This document shows, one piece after another, positions 23,701-34,758 of a stretch of 64,000 nucleotides of DNA (position 1 is the first letter of the stretch; each line of letters opens with the position of its first letter). This stretch comes from Elgaria multicarinata webbii (taxonomy: Eukaryota > Chordata > Lepidosauria > Squamata > Anguidae), in assembly GCF_023053635.1 (NCBI RefSeq), contig NC_086176.1, positions 73,914,536 to 73,978,535 on the forward strand, written 5' to 3'. A program made the translations under genes and the position numbers. The notes below the pieces were generated by a model. The model worked only from the letters and a program-made list of their open reading frames with translations. It searched no databases and was not told the DNA's origin.

Positions 23701-25019
23701 ATTTATTTGTGTATGAATTTATCATTTATAAACCACACTTACGTGAAATTTCTATAACACAAAACTTCTAAGAAACCTCCAGAAGCCTTTTGAAGCAAAG
23801 GTCTACTGGGAAAATGATGGAATAAGAAAAAATCCTATTGGCCAACAGAACCCCATGCAGCTTAAAGCATGCATCATGATAAGTAGTTAATGTGTCAGTA
23901 TGATGCTATTAAAGAATTCTTATATGCTGAGAGAATCATGTGGCAAGACTTATTTTCTCATTTGGCTTTAGTCCGGTGGGTGTTCTGTTCCTCTCAACCC
24001 CAAGGCTCATCACTTTTGATTCCGACAATTACGTGCCTTCCCTTGACATTGGTGCCATCAATGTGCAGACCCAGCCAATCACCTGCAGAATTGAGCTGTT
24101 GGAATTCGCCTACCAGTATGAGTTAAATTTGAAAGAGCAATAAGGCTCTTTGATAGACACACGTGTAAGCATTGATGTTTATAGACTGTTTGCCAAGCCC
24201 ATTAGCAGTCTGCAACCTTGCACACTGAAGGGTGGATTGTTTTGAGTAGTGTTCTTATTGGTTGGTTGGTTGGTTGGCTGTAGTACCTGTCTTTTGGGGG
24301 AATGGGGGGGCGTGCCTGCCTACCTGCCTGCCTTTTTCTAGAGTTTTTTCTTACCTCTTCCTAGGCACACACACCCAAATTTTGCACACACACCCAAATT
24401 GTGGAACTTGTCTCCTGTCTTGTATTTGGTGGGCCTTACTTGTGCTGGCATTGGTACTCAACCCTGCCTGGAATTGTGAATACTCATTACTATTTAGACT
24501 ACAATTGCATGAATTGGACTGTAATGTAGAACTGGAGAGTAGGAGAGACTGCAGTTTGAGAACACCGTTGTTGCTTGCAAAGGTGAGGCTGATGTCCTTC
24601 TTGCTCCTGTTTTGAGTCTAATTTCTTACAAATTCTTCTCCCTTATCCCCCAAATGTAGAAGCTGTTCAGTTATGTAGTGAAGAAAGGTATTCTGCTCGT
24701 GCTCAGAGATTATGTTTGAGCCATGTCATTTTAAACAGGTTCTGTAACAACCCAAGCATATAACTGGAATAACTTATACAAATCAGAAAACGTTCTTTTT
24801 CTTAGTACAGAATTTTTAAATATTAGTAGAGAAATCCAAGAAGCCCTATCAGTTGAACCCCTCACACCAAGTGAAAATATAAAACTGTATCCATATTACA
24901 CAGTATTCTGAAAATCCAACTGCACCAGAAATTACTACTAGGTAAGAACACTGTTTAAATATACCTAGCTTTTTGATAAGAATCGCTTTTAAAAGAATAT
25001 CATAACGATAAGATATAAG

Positions 25020-25096
25020 CCAGGGATGAGGAAGGTGTGGTGGTCCAGATGTTGCTGGGCTACAACTCCCATCATCCCTCACCGCTGGCTGATGGG
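25020..25096. mobile_element. Fragment of the palindromic hAT-like MITE
   Basis: Reads ccagatgttgctgggctaca, actcccatcatccctcaccg and gctggctgatggg, half of the family unit, beside the GC-rich promoter-like block. Confidence 0.55.
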
Positions 25097-25099
25097 CCT

Positions 25100-25720
25100 C
25101 CACAAATGCATTATTGGAGAGCTTGCAGTAGATCCAAATCCGACTAGGTTTTTTCCCTCCCAACTGTAGCTGCCCGCCTCCGTCCTTGCTCGCTTTCCCA
25201 TCTTCGGAACGAGGCTCATCCCTCCCCACCCAACGCGGCCATAAAGACCAGGGAAAAGTCGGTGACGAAACCGCCCGCCAGGCGGCGTTCCACACACAAA
25301 CCCTTGCCAACCAGCCAACACCAGTGCGCGTGCGCTGCCCAAACTCAAAGACCACAAATCCCAGTAGTCCTCGCGGTCTAAAAGACTACAATTCCCTAGA
25401 AGCTTTGCGATCAGCTCCACCCCATTCCCCTCTCACATGTGCAATGTATAGATTTATGCGTAAGCGTTACGGGGGAGGAGGAGAGAGTACGGTCTTAACG
25501 AATACAAACCTGTTCCATTTTGCCTTTCCTCCAAGCACAACCGAAAGCGCTTCCGATCAACTGCGACTCGATAACTGCAGAATCGTTCCCCCGAGTTTTC
25601 TGTTGTTGGAGCGTCGCATCACTAAAATGGCAAAATCTGAAACGCTATTGGAGATCGAAGCATCACGTGATAGAAACCGGCCTGCCTCTTATAGATGTAT
25701 GGTGCTCTCACGTCTGCACG
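25100..25720. promoter_or_regulatory. CpG-rich promoter-like block, probable RFESD promoter
   Basis: A local jump in CpG content within AT-rich DNA. It holds two motifs resembling the ZNF143 site: ACTACAATTCCC at 25385-25396 and CACAAATCCCAG at about 25353-25364. ZNF143 sites of the ACTACAATTCCCAG type are known in many TATA-less, often bidirectional promoters. RFESD lacks a visible promoter next to its first coding exon and reads away from this block, so it is the best candidate. Long frames here on both strands (up to 202 codons) have no recognisable domain. Confidence 0.5.
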
Positions 25721-25870
25721 TCTACTCAGCAGCTACCCTATTGACTTCAATGGGACTTACTTCCTGCCAGTTGTGCATAGGAGTGCAGCCCTAGGTTACA
25801 ATCCTATGCATATTTACTAGGAAGTAACCCCATTGAACGTATTGGACCTTGATTTTGAGTGTGCATAGAA
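25721..25870. mobile_element. Two tandem short palindromic MITE copies
   Basis: First copy: gtctactcagcagct, acttcaatgggacttact and gtgcataggagtgcagcc. Second: ttacaatcctatgcatattt and aagtaaccccattgaacg. They abut the promoter-like block. Confidence 0.55.
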
Positions 25871-26417
25871 CTGTTCTATCAGGAAATACCTGAAAATTGT
25901 ATGTATCTGCGTTAATTCATTAGGGAAAAATATTCAAAAGTCATGGTTTGGTAATACCTTTATTAGGATCAATCAAAAAGTCATAAAGCCTCTAAACAAA
26001 CTTGCAATTTCTCAGCTGTTTTCATCACACTGGATGTTGAGCAAAACGTGAGGTGGGGGAGAAGGTAGCAAAAGCTGGCCTTGATGTTACCCAAAGCCTG
26101 CAGTTGATAAGTTTTTAAAGACTGGGTGGGAAGAGGAGAAAATAGGCAGACATATGTACAGATTAACCTCACCAGGGACCCAACAGATTTTAGGATTCAC
26201 CCAGGGTTACTGGGACAAGGTCGCAGAAATTTTGTTTCCCCATTTATTTATTTTAAAGATAAAATCTAGTCATTATTTGGTTCTGTCTTAGGCTGATCAT
26301 AATCCTCATACAAATCTATGGGTTGTATCGAACATTAGTCCTACTTAAGAGTAGACCCTTTGAAATGAATTGGACTTAAGTTAGGCTAACAATGGATACA
26401 ATCCATTTGATTCAACC

Positions 26418-26954
26418 TTATGGTGTGACCACATTTAAAATACTATATACGGTTCTGGTCGTTGCACCTAGAAAAGGATATTGTAGAGATGGAAAAAGTG
26501 CAGAAAAAGGTAACTAAAATCAAGGGGCTGGATTTTTTCTCATAATTTTTTCTCATCTCACACTATTGCCCCGCTCGTGCTCTTAGCTCCTCTGATGCCA
26601 TGTTTCTCACCTGCCCAAGGGTCTCTACTTCCCTTGCTCGGCTTCGTCCATTTTCTTCGGCTGCCCCTTACGCCTGGAACACTCTTCCAGAACTGCAAGT
26701 TTTGAGAACTACAAGTTCAATCGCAGCTTTTAAAGCTCAGCTAAAAACTTTTCTTTTTCCTAAAGCTTTGAAAACTTGATTTTGTTCTGACTTTTATACT
26801 GTTAGTTTTACTCTACCCTGTGCCTGTTTGGTGCATTCTCTTCCTGTTCTTATTGTTTTATTATGATTTTATTAGAATGTAAGCCTATGCGGCAGGGTTT
26901 TGCTATTTTATTGTTTTACTCTGTACAGCACCATGTACATTGATGGCGCTATAG

Positions 26955-26985
<31 letters not shown>

Positions 26986-27160
26986 AATAATAAATAATAA
27001 TAATAATAATGGAGCAGCTTCCCATGAGGAAAGGTTACAGCAGCTGGCATTGTTTAGAAAAAAAGAAAGAAATGGGAGATGTGATAGAGTTGTACAAAAT
27101 TATGCATGTGGGGAGAAAGTGGATAGGGAGGAAAAAATCATTTCTGACTCTAATTCATGA
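26418..27160 (+). mobile_element. CR1 LINE fragment split by an L2-like insertion
   Basis: 26418-26535 reads ggttctggtcgttgcaccta, aggatattgtagagatgg and aaaatcaaggggctgga; 27010-27160 resumes ggagcagcttcccatgagg and aaattatgcatgtgg. These are consecutive parts of a CR1 coding end. Between them, 26536-27009 is an L2-like 3' end with its AAAT/AAT tail. Confidence 0.75.
26536..27009 (+). mobile_element. L2-like LINE 3' end inserted in CR1
   Basis: Opens gccccgctcgtgctcttag, passes tggaacactcttccagaact and ends tgtacattgatggcgctata plus AAAT/AAT repeats. It is the same family as 9632-9976 but extends further 5'. Confidence 0.75.
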
Positions 27161-27954
27161 TTTACAATTTCTGTAAGTAAATATCAGTGTAGATGTGTAA
27201 AGAGACTTGACAAAGGCCAGAGAATAGCTGTAACATTCTGATGATGTGTTTCTATGGGTGCTGGGATAGCCCAAGAAAGAATAGTTGATGGGTGGAGACC
27301 GAACACGGGAACCGGGTAAGAGATCTCTAGCAGGAAGTTATTCTCTGCTGGAACAGAAACTGAAAGGAGGTAAAGAGTTGCTCTCTGCAGTTGCTATGGG
27401 TTCCCCTAGAAATCTGATGGGGATCTGTTGGAGTGTTAATGCTGTGGACCTTCCATCTTTTCTTCAGCCCATATATGTGTGTGTAAACAAATCCAATATT
27501 GCAGTAACGCCTTAAGACTTCAGTGATCTCCTCCTAAGGAAATTGAACACTGAATACACACTGGAGCCCCTGAAACTTCTCATCGCTCTGAACTGTAAGC
27601 TTTACTTAACCAGTAAGGAAAACTACTAAAAACACTGGTAGTGATAGCAGAGCTGGTCTATCTAATGCAATAGGATGAAAAGTGTTGTTTACCAAAACTG
27701 AAATTTGGAGAAGTGTCTGGAATCACTGATATTTCTATAGGCAGTAGTAAGAGAGCAGTACACAAGCAGAGCTTTCTATCCTCAGTCCACTTACTCTCTT
27801 GGAGATGCAGAGAAACTCCCCCTCCTGCCATGCCTTCCTATGCACAGCGCTAAAACATGAATATCCTGAGGTGGCCCCTTCCTTTGAATTGGATGATGAA
27901 ACTGGCAAATGCATTTTGTATACTTTTTATGTTTTTGATGGTTTTTAAATTTTG

Positions 27955-28052
27955 TATACTTTTTAATGTTTACCATTTTTAACTGTTGTAAACCGCCCAA
28001 AGAGCTTTGGCTGTGGGGCGGTATATAAATGTAATAAATAAATAAATAAAAT
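27955..28052 (+). mobile_element. LINE 3' tail
   Basis: gtaaaccgcccaaagagctt then gggcggtatataaatgtaat and AAAT repeats. It directly precedes the CR1 end at 28059. Confidence 0.65.
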
Positions 28053-28058
28053 AAACAA

Positions 28059-28495
28059 CCAGGATGATCAAGGGTCGGAAAACAAAGGCCTATGAAGAGA
28101 GACTGAAACAACTGGGCATGTTTAGCCTGGAAAAGAGAAGATTGAGGGGAGACATGATAGCACTCTTCAAATACTTAAAAGGTTGTCACACAGAAGAGGG
28201 CCAGGATCTCTTCTCGCTCCTCCCAGAGTGCAGGACACGGAATAACGGGCTCAAGTTAAAGGAAGCCAGATTCCAGCTGGACATCAGGAAAAACTTCCTG
28301 ACTGTTAGAGCAGTACGACAATGGAATCAGTTACCTAGGGAGGTTGTGGGCTCTCCCACACTAGAGGCATTCAAGAGGCAGCTGGACAACCATCTGTCAG
28401 GGATGCTTTAAGGTGGATTCCTGCATTGAGCAGGGGGTTGGACTCAATGGCCTTGTAGGCCCCTTTCAACTCTGTTATTCTATGATTCTGTGAAA
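28059..28495 (+). mobile_element. CR1 LINE 3' end with readable C-terminal ORF2
   Basis: An open frame at 28064-28411 encodes the C-terminal tail of CR1 ORF2: KAYEERLKQLGMFSLEKRRL, then GDMIALFKYLKG, RKNFLTVRAVRQWNQLP and SPTLEAFKRQLDNHL. The 3' UTR carries ggttggactcaatggccttg and ends with the CR1 hallmark ttctatgattctgtga. The copy is heavily 5'-truncated but the 115-codon tail is uninterrupted, so the insertion is comparatively recent. Confidence 0.9.
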
Positions 28496-28780
28496 TAAAC
28501 CCTGAATTGAGTTGAATGTTGTTTACACAGCAAGATTAAAGATCCCACTGTTTGTAATTCTAGTCAATGAAATCTAATTTATAACCTCAGCAGACAATCG
28601 TCTCTGGTTTGGAACAGGATACTGGGAAGGTTTGTTGCAACTATCACTGTGTGAGCTCAGATTTCCAACTCCTTATAGAACAATAAAAGACATGGCCACT
28701 AGGATTATTAAAGATTATTGTTTGAAAACTTCAGCCTTATAATTCAATCTCAAACTCATTACTTACAAATATGTTTCTAC

Positions 28781-28920
28781 GGGTTGGATCCAAACTTAAT
28801 CATACTTAGAGTAGACCTCCTGAGATGAATGGAATTTAAGCTAGTTAGTTTTTGTGACAAAATTGTCCCATTAATTCCATTGGGTCTACTGTAACTCGAT
28901 GTGATTCACTGATTTCAGGA
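28781..28920. mobile_element. Palindromic MITE, 'gttggatcc' family
   Basis: Left ggttggatccaaacttaatc with cttagagtagacctcc; right attccattgggtctactgta. A fuller copy is at 55174-55304 and another at 26320-26405. Confidence 0.55.
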
Positions 28921-29944
28921 TTGCACCGTTTATCAATGTTATCTTGAGAGTATATAATAAACAGAGATAGCAAAATAAATGCCAAAAAATAGCAAACAGA
29001 ATTAATGCGAGGAAAAATACATAGCAAAAAAACCCTCAACAACAACCCTCAAGCAGTATTTTACAAAAAATATTTTTAAACAATAAAGGCTCCCTCCACT
29101 TTTAAATGTGTACTTTCATTCTTAGATTCTTTTCATGAGCTGAAGATGAAAACCTTGGGTGTTTTTTTACCTTTTCTGATTCATTTTGCCTCCCATTACA
29201 TGGGGGCGTACTTATAATGAAGTGCCATCTGGTGGAAATCATATTAGAAGTGATGATGTAGGAGATGCATCCTTTGGAATGAACATGCAAGTGAGTTGAT
29301 GCGGGAGTATTACTCTGTGACTGACCTTTCTTCTCTCTGTGGCAATTCTTTGAAATGAAAGGATGGAGAAAATATTACTGTAAATCATAGCACAGTGACA
29401 AATATGGCTCCCAACAGGATACAACTTTTATTACAGACTACAACAGCAACAGGTGGCTTTCAATTGAATAGGGTTTGAGAACAGGTTTAGCATAAACTCT
29501 GTGTGTGGCAGGAAAGTAGGTTGTTTTGATTAATATAAAATATTATATAGCACTCCTAATTCTTCTGGCCACCCCCTTTTCATTAAATGGAGCACAATGA
29601 TAGCAGATAATAACTTCTTACTTCTTCTAAATGATTGAACCACCCTACTCAAGTACACCTTACTGATCCTATAAGGCAGGACTGAAGTCAAGGGTCAACA
29701 TTGACAAACACCTGCTGAGGCCTATATCCCAAGACCTCCTGGCCCCCGATCCTCTTGTTGCCTATTCACAGCCATAAAACCAGTGGCAAGAACTAGAAGG
29801 AACAGCTTCCGCTTGCCTTGCACTCTCCTTCTGGTTTGTGGTGGGGGCAGTGGCAAGGAGATATGTCCACTCAGAGCATCTTGCTCAAAGGACAAACCTG
29901 AAGTCAGCTCTACCATAAGGACCTGTGTAAAGTTACCTGATCAT

Positions 29945-30375
29945 ATTAAAGGTGCTTGATTGGATCACATACAAGGGGCTGTCTTCATGGTGCCAAGTTG
30001 GCACCATGTTCCCCCAAAACCAATTTTACTTACCAGGGTGGTGTTAGGTAATCCTGATGCCAAGGAGGGAGCGCAGGGTTTCCGGCTGTCATCTGGGTCC
30101 TGGAGCCACTCCCCTGCCCTCTTCCTGGTGGAAGGCGACCAAGCGCTGGTCGCGTTCCACCAGGACCACCCCCCAAATCAGCCCCAGCGCAAGGTCAGAT
30201 GGTGGAAGAGCTGTACTGACCTAGCTCCCACTGAAAAAGTCGGGGTAAGTCACTGACTTTTTCAAAGCCCAGCTTCGTAGGAAAGCCCTGTGGTGGCTGT
30301 GAATCTGCAGCTGTATCATATAACTGACGCAGTGCAAATTTGCAGTCACCACAGGGCTTTCTCCACTTAGAGACA
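29945..30375. repeat. Repeat with hairpins
   Basis: gtgccaagttggcac (about 29991) is a perfect small palindrome, and gaaagccctgtggtggctgt (about 30281) pairs imperfectly with cagtcaccacagggctttc (about 30343). This suggests a foldback element with a GC-rich interior. Its outer ends are not resolved. Confidence 0.4.
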
Positions 30376-30529
30376 GACCAGAAGCAAATAACTTCTTTTT
30401 TAAAAAGAGAACTTTTTAAAAAAGAGAGACTGGATGGCTAACAAAGAGAGATTAAACTCAAGAAGATGGAGATATTACTTGTGGGTGTACCAAATATGAC
30501 TGTGCAGCCATAGCCTTGCAATATTTATA

Positions 30530-31185
30530 AATGTTCTCATAACCTCCCATTTGGATTATTGCACTGTGTGGTGGGGCTACCTTTGAGAATGATCTGAAAA
30601 CTTCAGCTAGTCAAAAACAGGGCTTCTAGATTGTTAATGAGGACTAGCTGATACCACATTATGCCAGTACTTTGCCTTCTGCATTAGCTATCAGTCCATT
30701 TCCAGACACAATCCACAATGCTGGTCTTAACTTTTAAAGCCCTAAATGGCTTGGAACAAGGTTACCTGAAAGAGCATCTTCTCCTATATTTGCTCACCCA
30801 GACACTAATATCAACATCTGAGATCTTACCTAGGTGTCCCTGCCAAATGAGATGAAGAGGGTGGCTACAAGGAGAGCCTTTTCAGTGGTGGCGCATCATC
30901 TGTGGAATACATTATTCCATAGATGCCTACATTATTATCTTTGCACATCAGATGAAGACCTTTTTATTTTCCTAGGTATTTTAGGAACTGGTTTTAGTGC
31001 TTTTAGATCTTCACATTTTAATCCCTGCTGCTGGTTTTACTTTTGGTTTTATTATGTCTTGCTGCTGGTTGTATCTTGCTTTTATTTTACATGTTTGATT
31101 GCTATTTTGTATTTTATGTTTTTAATGTATACACCTCACAGAGAACTTTGATTATTGGGCAGCCTTAAAATACAATAAATGAACT
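30530..31185 (+). mobile_element. LINE 3' region
   Basis: Fits the decayed reverse-transcriptase C-terminus and 3' UTR of a CR1/L2-type LINE: aacttttaaagccctaaatg, gagagccttttcagtggtgg, then cacagagaactttgattatt and ttgggcagccttaaaataca at the 3' end. Confidence 0.6.
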
Positions 31186-31629
31186 TGCAGAGTAGCTGCT
31201 GTGTTTGATTGCTACAGAAAACAAAATAGCATCTAAAAGGCAAACTCATTTACTTTTTGATGAAGAGGGCTCCAGTCCACAAAAGCTTATGTCACAATAA
31301 ATTTGTTAAACATTAAAATCTATGTGCCATGAGTCTCTTTTCATGTTAAAAGAAAAAGAGGATCTGTGAATTGGAGCTATTTGCTTCATTTCTACTCCAA
31401 AAGGAAAGAATGGAAATGCCCTAGTGGTGTGCAAAATGCACCTTAGCTTGTCTGGTTTTACCTTCTTCCACCATGTTGGGACAGAAGCTGTGAAAATACC
31501 ACAGGAATGCTATATGAAGTATGGAACCTATGAGCAAAGGATTGTAGTAATTTAGTTAACCGATTGGTCTTAATCTATGGGTTTCATTTTGAGGTTGTGA
31601 AGCATGAAAGGTTACAAGCTAGACTAAAG

Positions 31630-31765
31630 GTGCAATCGTATGCATGTTTAGACAGAAAAAAAGTCCTATAACTCCCAGCATATCTCCGGTCAGCCATGCT
31701 GGCTAGGCATGCTGGAAAGTGTAGGGCTTTTTCCCTATCTAAGCATGCCTAGGATTGCATCCTAA
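31630..31765. mobile_element. MITE with 'ggtgcaatc ... gattgcatcc' ends
   Basis: Left aaggtgcaatcgtatgcatg and right agcatgcctaggattgcatc are imperfect inverses; inner arms carry aaaaagtcctataactccca. A closely related copy is at 54371-54505, and a half copy is at 60285-60350 in the ARSK/TTC37 promoter. Confidence 0.65.
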
Positions 31766-32403
31766 GGAATGTTTGGGTCTAGAGTTGTCAACTACTTAAC
31801 TGGTCACTGTACCTCTGCCTTTAACAGAAGCTTGACATAGACTTGAACAATTGATAGTGTTTATCTCTGTGCTTTGAAAAGCTTATCTTGCTGCTTTCTG
31901 TACATCAGGCTAGGGTTTGTTTCTTGCAGGTTAATTGGCAACTTTAGCTCTGAAAAGCTTGTGAGGAATATGCAATCCTGTTCCTAATTAACTGGCAACG
32001 CTGCCGTGGATTTTAGTACACCAGGACTGCAGCCATTGATTCTCCTTGCAACAGGTTTCTCACGCATTCATATTCAAGCCAGACACAGGATTCCGTCATT
32101 CCAGCAAACGATACTGTGAATCCATGCGGCTGCTAGATGATGGGGAGAATTGATTCTTTGGCTCAGATAAAGATTAAGCCACATCCTGGCCAGGAAAGAA
32201 GACGGTTCAGGTGTGGAAGATGCTCCTTCAGGGGATGGCTGTGAGGAATAAGGTGAGGAGATCCTGACTCTGCTTAGGTGGGTGTGCAAGGCTATTGCCT
32301 ACTGCTGAATTGGAGGGGGGGAGATGCTAGAGGGGTGGGCAGAGCACAGGAGCGACGGCTGTTGTGCCCACCCACGGCGAGTGCCAGGTGACAGGCAGAG
32401 CCC

Positions 32404-32410
32404 TATATAT
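32404..32410 (+). promoter_or_regulatory. GPR150: TATA-like element of GPR150
   Basis: TATATAT at the start of the GC-rich block, about 95-100 bases before the GPR150 ATG. It would put initiation near 32435 with a short 5' UTR. Position is suggestive; start-site data are not available here. Confidence 0.45.
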
Positions 32411-32504
32411 GCCGCCGAGGCGCGTCCATCCATGCAAAATCTTCGCACTTTCTTTCTCCAGGAGATAAAGTTTCTTGTTCCCAATTTGGCGGGTGCAACA
32501 AGCC

Positions 32505-33863
32505 ATGGACGGCACGCTCAAGCCCGACAGCCTTCCCTTCGGACCCAACTTGTCCAGCGCGCAGCATCCCGGCGAGTGGAACTTGAACCTTTCCTTCCCC
32601 TCCGGCTGGGCTACTCCCGGGCAGCCCGCGCGGACCATCTCGGCGGGCGCGATCATGTTGCTGGCACTGGTGGGCAACGGTCTGCTCTTGCACCATCTCC
32701 GCTGCGGGGGGTGTTGCTGCTGCGGGGGCCGCTTCGGACGGCGGCGCAAGATGGATTTCCTCTTGGCGCACTTGGCCGTAGCCGATCTCTACGGCTGCGG
32801 ACTGGCGCTGCTCTCCCAGCTTCCTTCAGCCGAGGGAGCAGAGGCGGGGTACGCGGGGTGGCCGGCAGGGGACGCCACCTGTCGCCTGCTCCGGCTCCTG
32901 CAAGGCTCGGGGCTGCTAGCGCCCTCGCACATGCTGGTGCTTATCGCGCTGGAACGACACCACTTGGTGAGGGGACCGCTGCACCCGCTGCCCTCTTTCA
33001 TGCCAGCCCGGGGTGCCCTGGCCGCGCTGGGCTGGCTGTTGGCGCTGCTGCTCGCCCTACCTCAAGCCTTCGTGTACAGGCTGAGCCCGCCGCAGCCCGG
33101 AGGCCGCTGCCTCAGCGTCTTCGGGCAGCGGCCCCGCTGGCACAGCCAAGCCTACGCCGTGTACGGGGCCCTCACGGGCTTCGTGGCCCCCGCCTGCTTG
33201 TTGGGCGGGACCTGCGGCCGCATCCTCTACGCGCTCAGCGCCTCGCGCACCCAAGAGGAGGAGCCGTCGCGGGGGTCGGCGGGAGGCAGCGCCCGCCAAT
33301 ATCGCGTGGAGCTGCCTGGCGGCTCCGCTGCGTCCTCACCAGCGCATCCGCCGCCGCCGCCTCTACTACTGCGGCTTTTGCCAGTCGCCAAGTGCGTGTT
33401 ACCCTCGCCAACTGCGCCCCGAAGTCTGCCCCGCGCGCGAGCCCGGGCACTGCAGCTGACACTGGCGCTGGCCACGCTGTTCGCGCTCTGTGGATTCCCG
33501 CGCTTCCTTCTGGAGCTCGGCTTGGCGTTTGCTTCTCCTGCGAGTACAGACGACGAAGCCCGGACGACCCTGGGCAGCATCATGGCGGCCACTAACAGTG
33601 CCCTCAACCCCTACGTGTGCCTCTTATTCCATAGCCACCGGTCGTGGGCGCGGCGCCTCCAGCGCAGTCTCTGCCGCTGCCCAGACGGACAGCCCCGACG
33701 GCGAGCTCGCCATCGGCACGGCCCGCCGCCACAGGCAGCCGCCGAGCGCACGGCGCTCTGGCTCTGCCCCTGCCAAAGCAAGGCATCCAACGTCTCCACG
33801 GCGGCCCAGCGAGAGGAGATTGAGAGCCGGACTGCCCCGCCTGCGTGCGAGAGCGGATTCTAA
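32505..33863 (+). CDS. GPR150: GPR150, orphan class A G-protein-coupled receptor
   Basis: Single-exon frame of 452 residues (human about 434, also intronless as I recall). The ATG at 32505 sits in a strong context, caagccATGG, and MDGTLKPDSLPFGPN aligns with the human start; the frame is open upstream but has no earlier ATG. Seven hydrophobic segments are visible. Landmarks: N58 in TM1 (GNGL), D94 in LAVAD of TM2, C126 before TM3, E150-R151-H152 in place of DRY, W177 and P186 in TM4, C202 in extracellular loop 2, CGFP 329-332 in place of CWxP in TM6, and NSALNPYVC in TM7. N-glycosylation sequons occur at N15 and N28. The C-terminus CESGF resembles human CESAF. Loop 1 has a C67/C70-C73 cluster. 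Ligand and coupling are unknown. Confidence 0.93.
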   Translation: MDGTLKPDSLPFGPNLSSAQHPGEWNLNLSFPSGWATPGQPARTISAGAIMLLALVGNGLLLHHLRCGGCCCCGGRFGRRRKMDFLLAHLAVADLYGCGLALLSQLPSAEGAEAGYAGWPAGDATCRLLRLLQGSGLLAPSHMLVLIALERHHLVRGPLHPLPSFMPARGALAALGWLLALLLALPQAFVYRLSPPQPGGRCLSVFGQRPRWHSQAYAVYGALTGFVAPACLLGGTCGRILYALSASRTQEEEPSRGSAGGSARQYRVELPGGSAASSPAHPPPPPLLLRLLPVAKCVLPSPTAPRSLPRARARALQLTLALATLFALCGFPRFLLELGLAFASPASTDDEARTTLGSIMAATNSALNPYVCLLFHSHRSWARRLQRSLCRCPDGQPRRRARHRHGPPPQAAAERTALWLCPCQSKASNVSTAAQREEIESRTAPPACESGF

Positions 33864-34752
33864 CTAGCTCGCGCTCTGCACGGACAAGGAAGAGATGAAG
33901 CGCGACAAAAACCTGCTGGCAGAAATCTGTCTCAATCTGACAGGGACATATTAAAAGGCTTATCTTGCCTCTCTTCATACAGTGTGCCCCGGATCTCACA
34001 CTAAAGCAAGTCCATCATTTCTAAAAGAAGAAGTGCTGGGGCTCAAGTTTCCCTGCTGGTCATGCTCTTATCTGGAAGACCTTCCTGTTAACAATAGGGG
34101 GCTGCTAGCTACTGTTTAGTGGGAACTGATGTCTCATGTGGACCTTCCCGTGCTCAACAACACTCTTTACAAATACTTTTCACTTCTAGTGTTGAATACA
34201 AAAACCAGGCTGTGAATCTTACACCCTGTTCCAAATCAAGGAAGACTAGTTGGATCAATGGATTAATTTTGACCATTTCAAGTCTAGCGGTTATTTTAAG
34301 CACTTACTTGGAACTGTGGACTTATTTCCAAGTACACATGATTAGGATGGGGATGATAACATAGCCAAGTTTTCAGCTTTCTGGGGTTTGATTTGTTTTA
34401 CTATAGTATCTGGGTTCAAAGCAGTGGGAACCTTTACACTTTCATTACAGATTGATTCGATGGAACAGAATCTTGCAAGAATTCACTGCATCCCATAACT
34501 GATGGTAGGATCTGTACAGAAGCAGGGCAATCATTGCATCAGGCTGGTCATAAAGGAAATATGTATAATCCATTGCTTTCACCCATCAACAATTTCCAGG
34601 CATTTTATTTTCACGTTCCATTGCCACAAATTTTATCCCATTCGTTTTCAAGAGAAAAGGGCAGAAGAAAAGAGGGCTGCTAATTGCTATGCAAACAGAC
34701 AGGATATGTTAATGCCTTCCTTAATTTTGTCATATTCCATACTATCATTGTA

Positions 34753-34758
34753 AATAAA
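34753..34758 (+). promoter_or_regulatory. GPR150: Candidate polyadenylation signal for GPR150
   Basis: AATAAA about 890 bases past the stop. A further one lies at 34997-35002. Either would give an ordinary 3' UTR for a single-exon receptor. Confidence 0.35.

Larger units (their letters stand above)
25871..32403. other. Intergenic region between RFESD promoter and GPR150
   Basis: Mostly LINE and MITE remnants: nested CR1/L2 (26418-27160), LINE tail and CR1 end (27955-28495), MITEs at 26320-26405 and 28781-28920, a hairpin element at about 29945-30375, a LINE at 30530-31185 and an inverted-end MITE at 31630-31765. I see no gene in 31770-32400. Confidence 0.6.

Noticed and set aside
25186-25794. 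202-codon open frame and antisense 168-codon frame
   Set aside because: Both lie across a CpG-rich promoter-like block and a MITE, with no recognisable domain and no splice-consistent extension.
32324-33595. 423-codon open frame overlapping GPR150 in another frame, plus several minus-strand frames
   Set aside because: GC-rich coding DNA lacks stops in shadow frames. The translation is low-complexity Arg/Ala/Pro with no domain, while the GPR150 frame has clear seven-helix structure.
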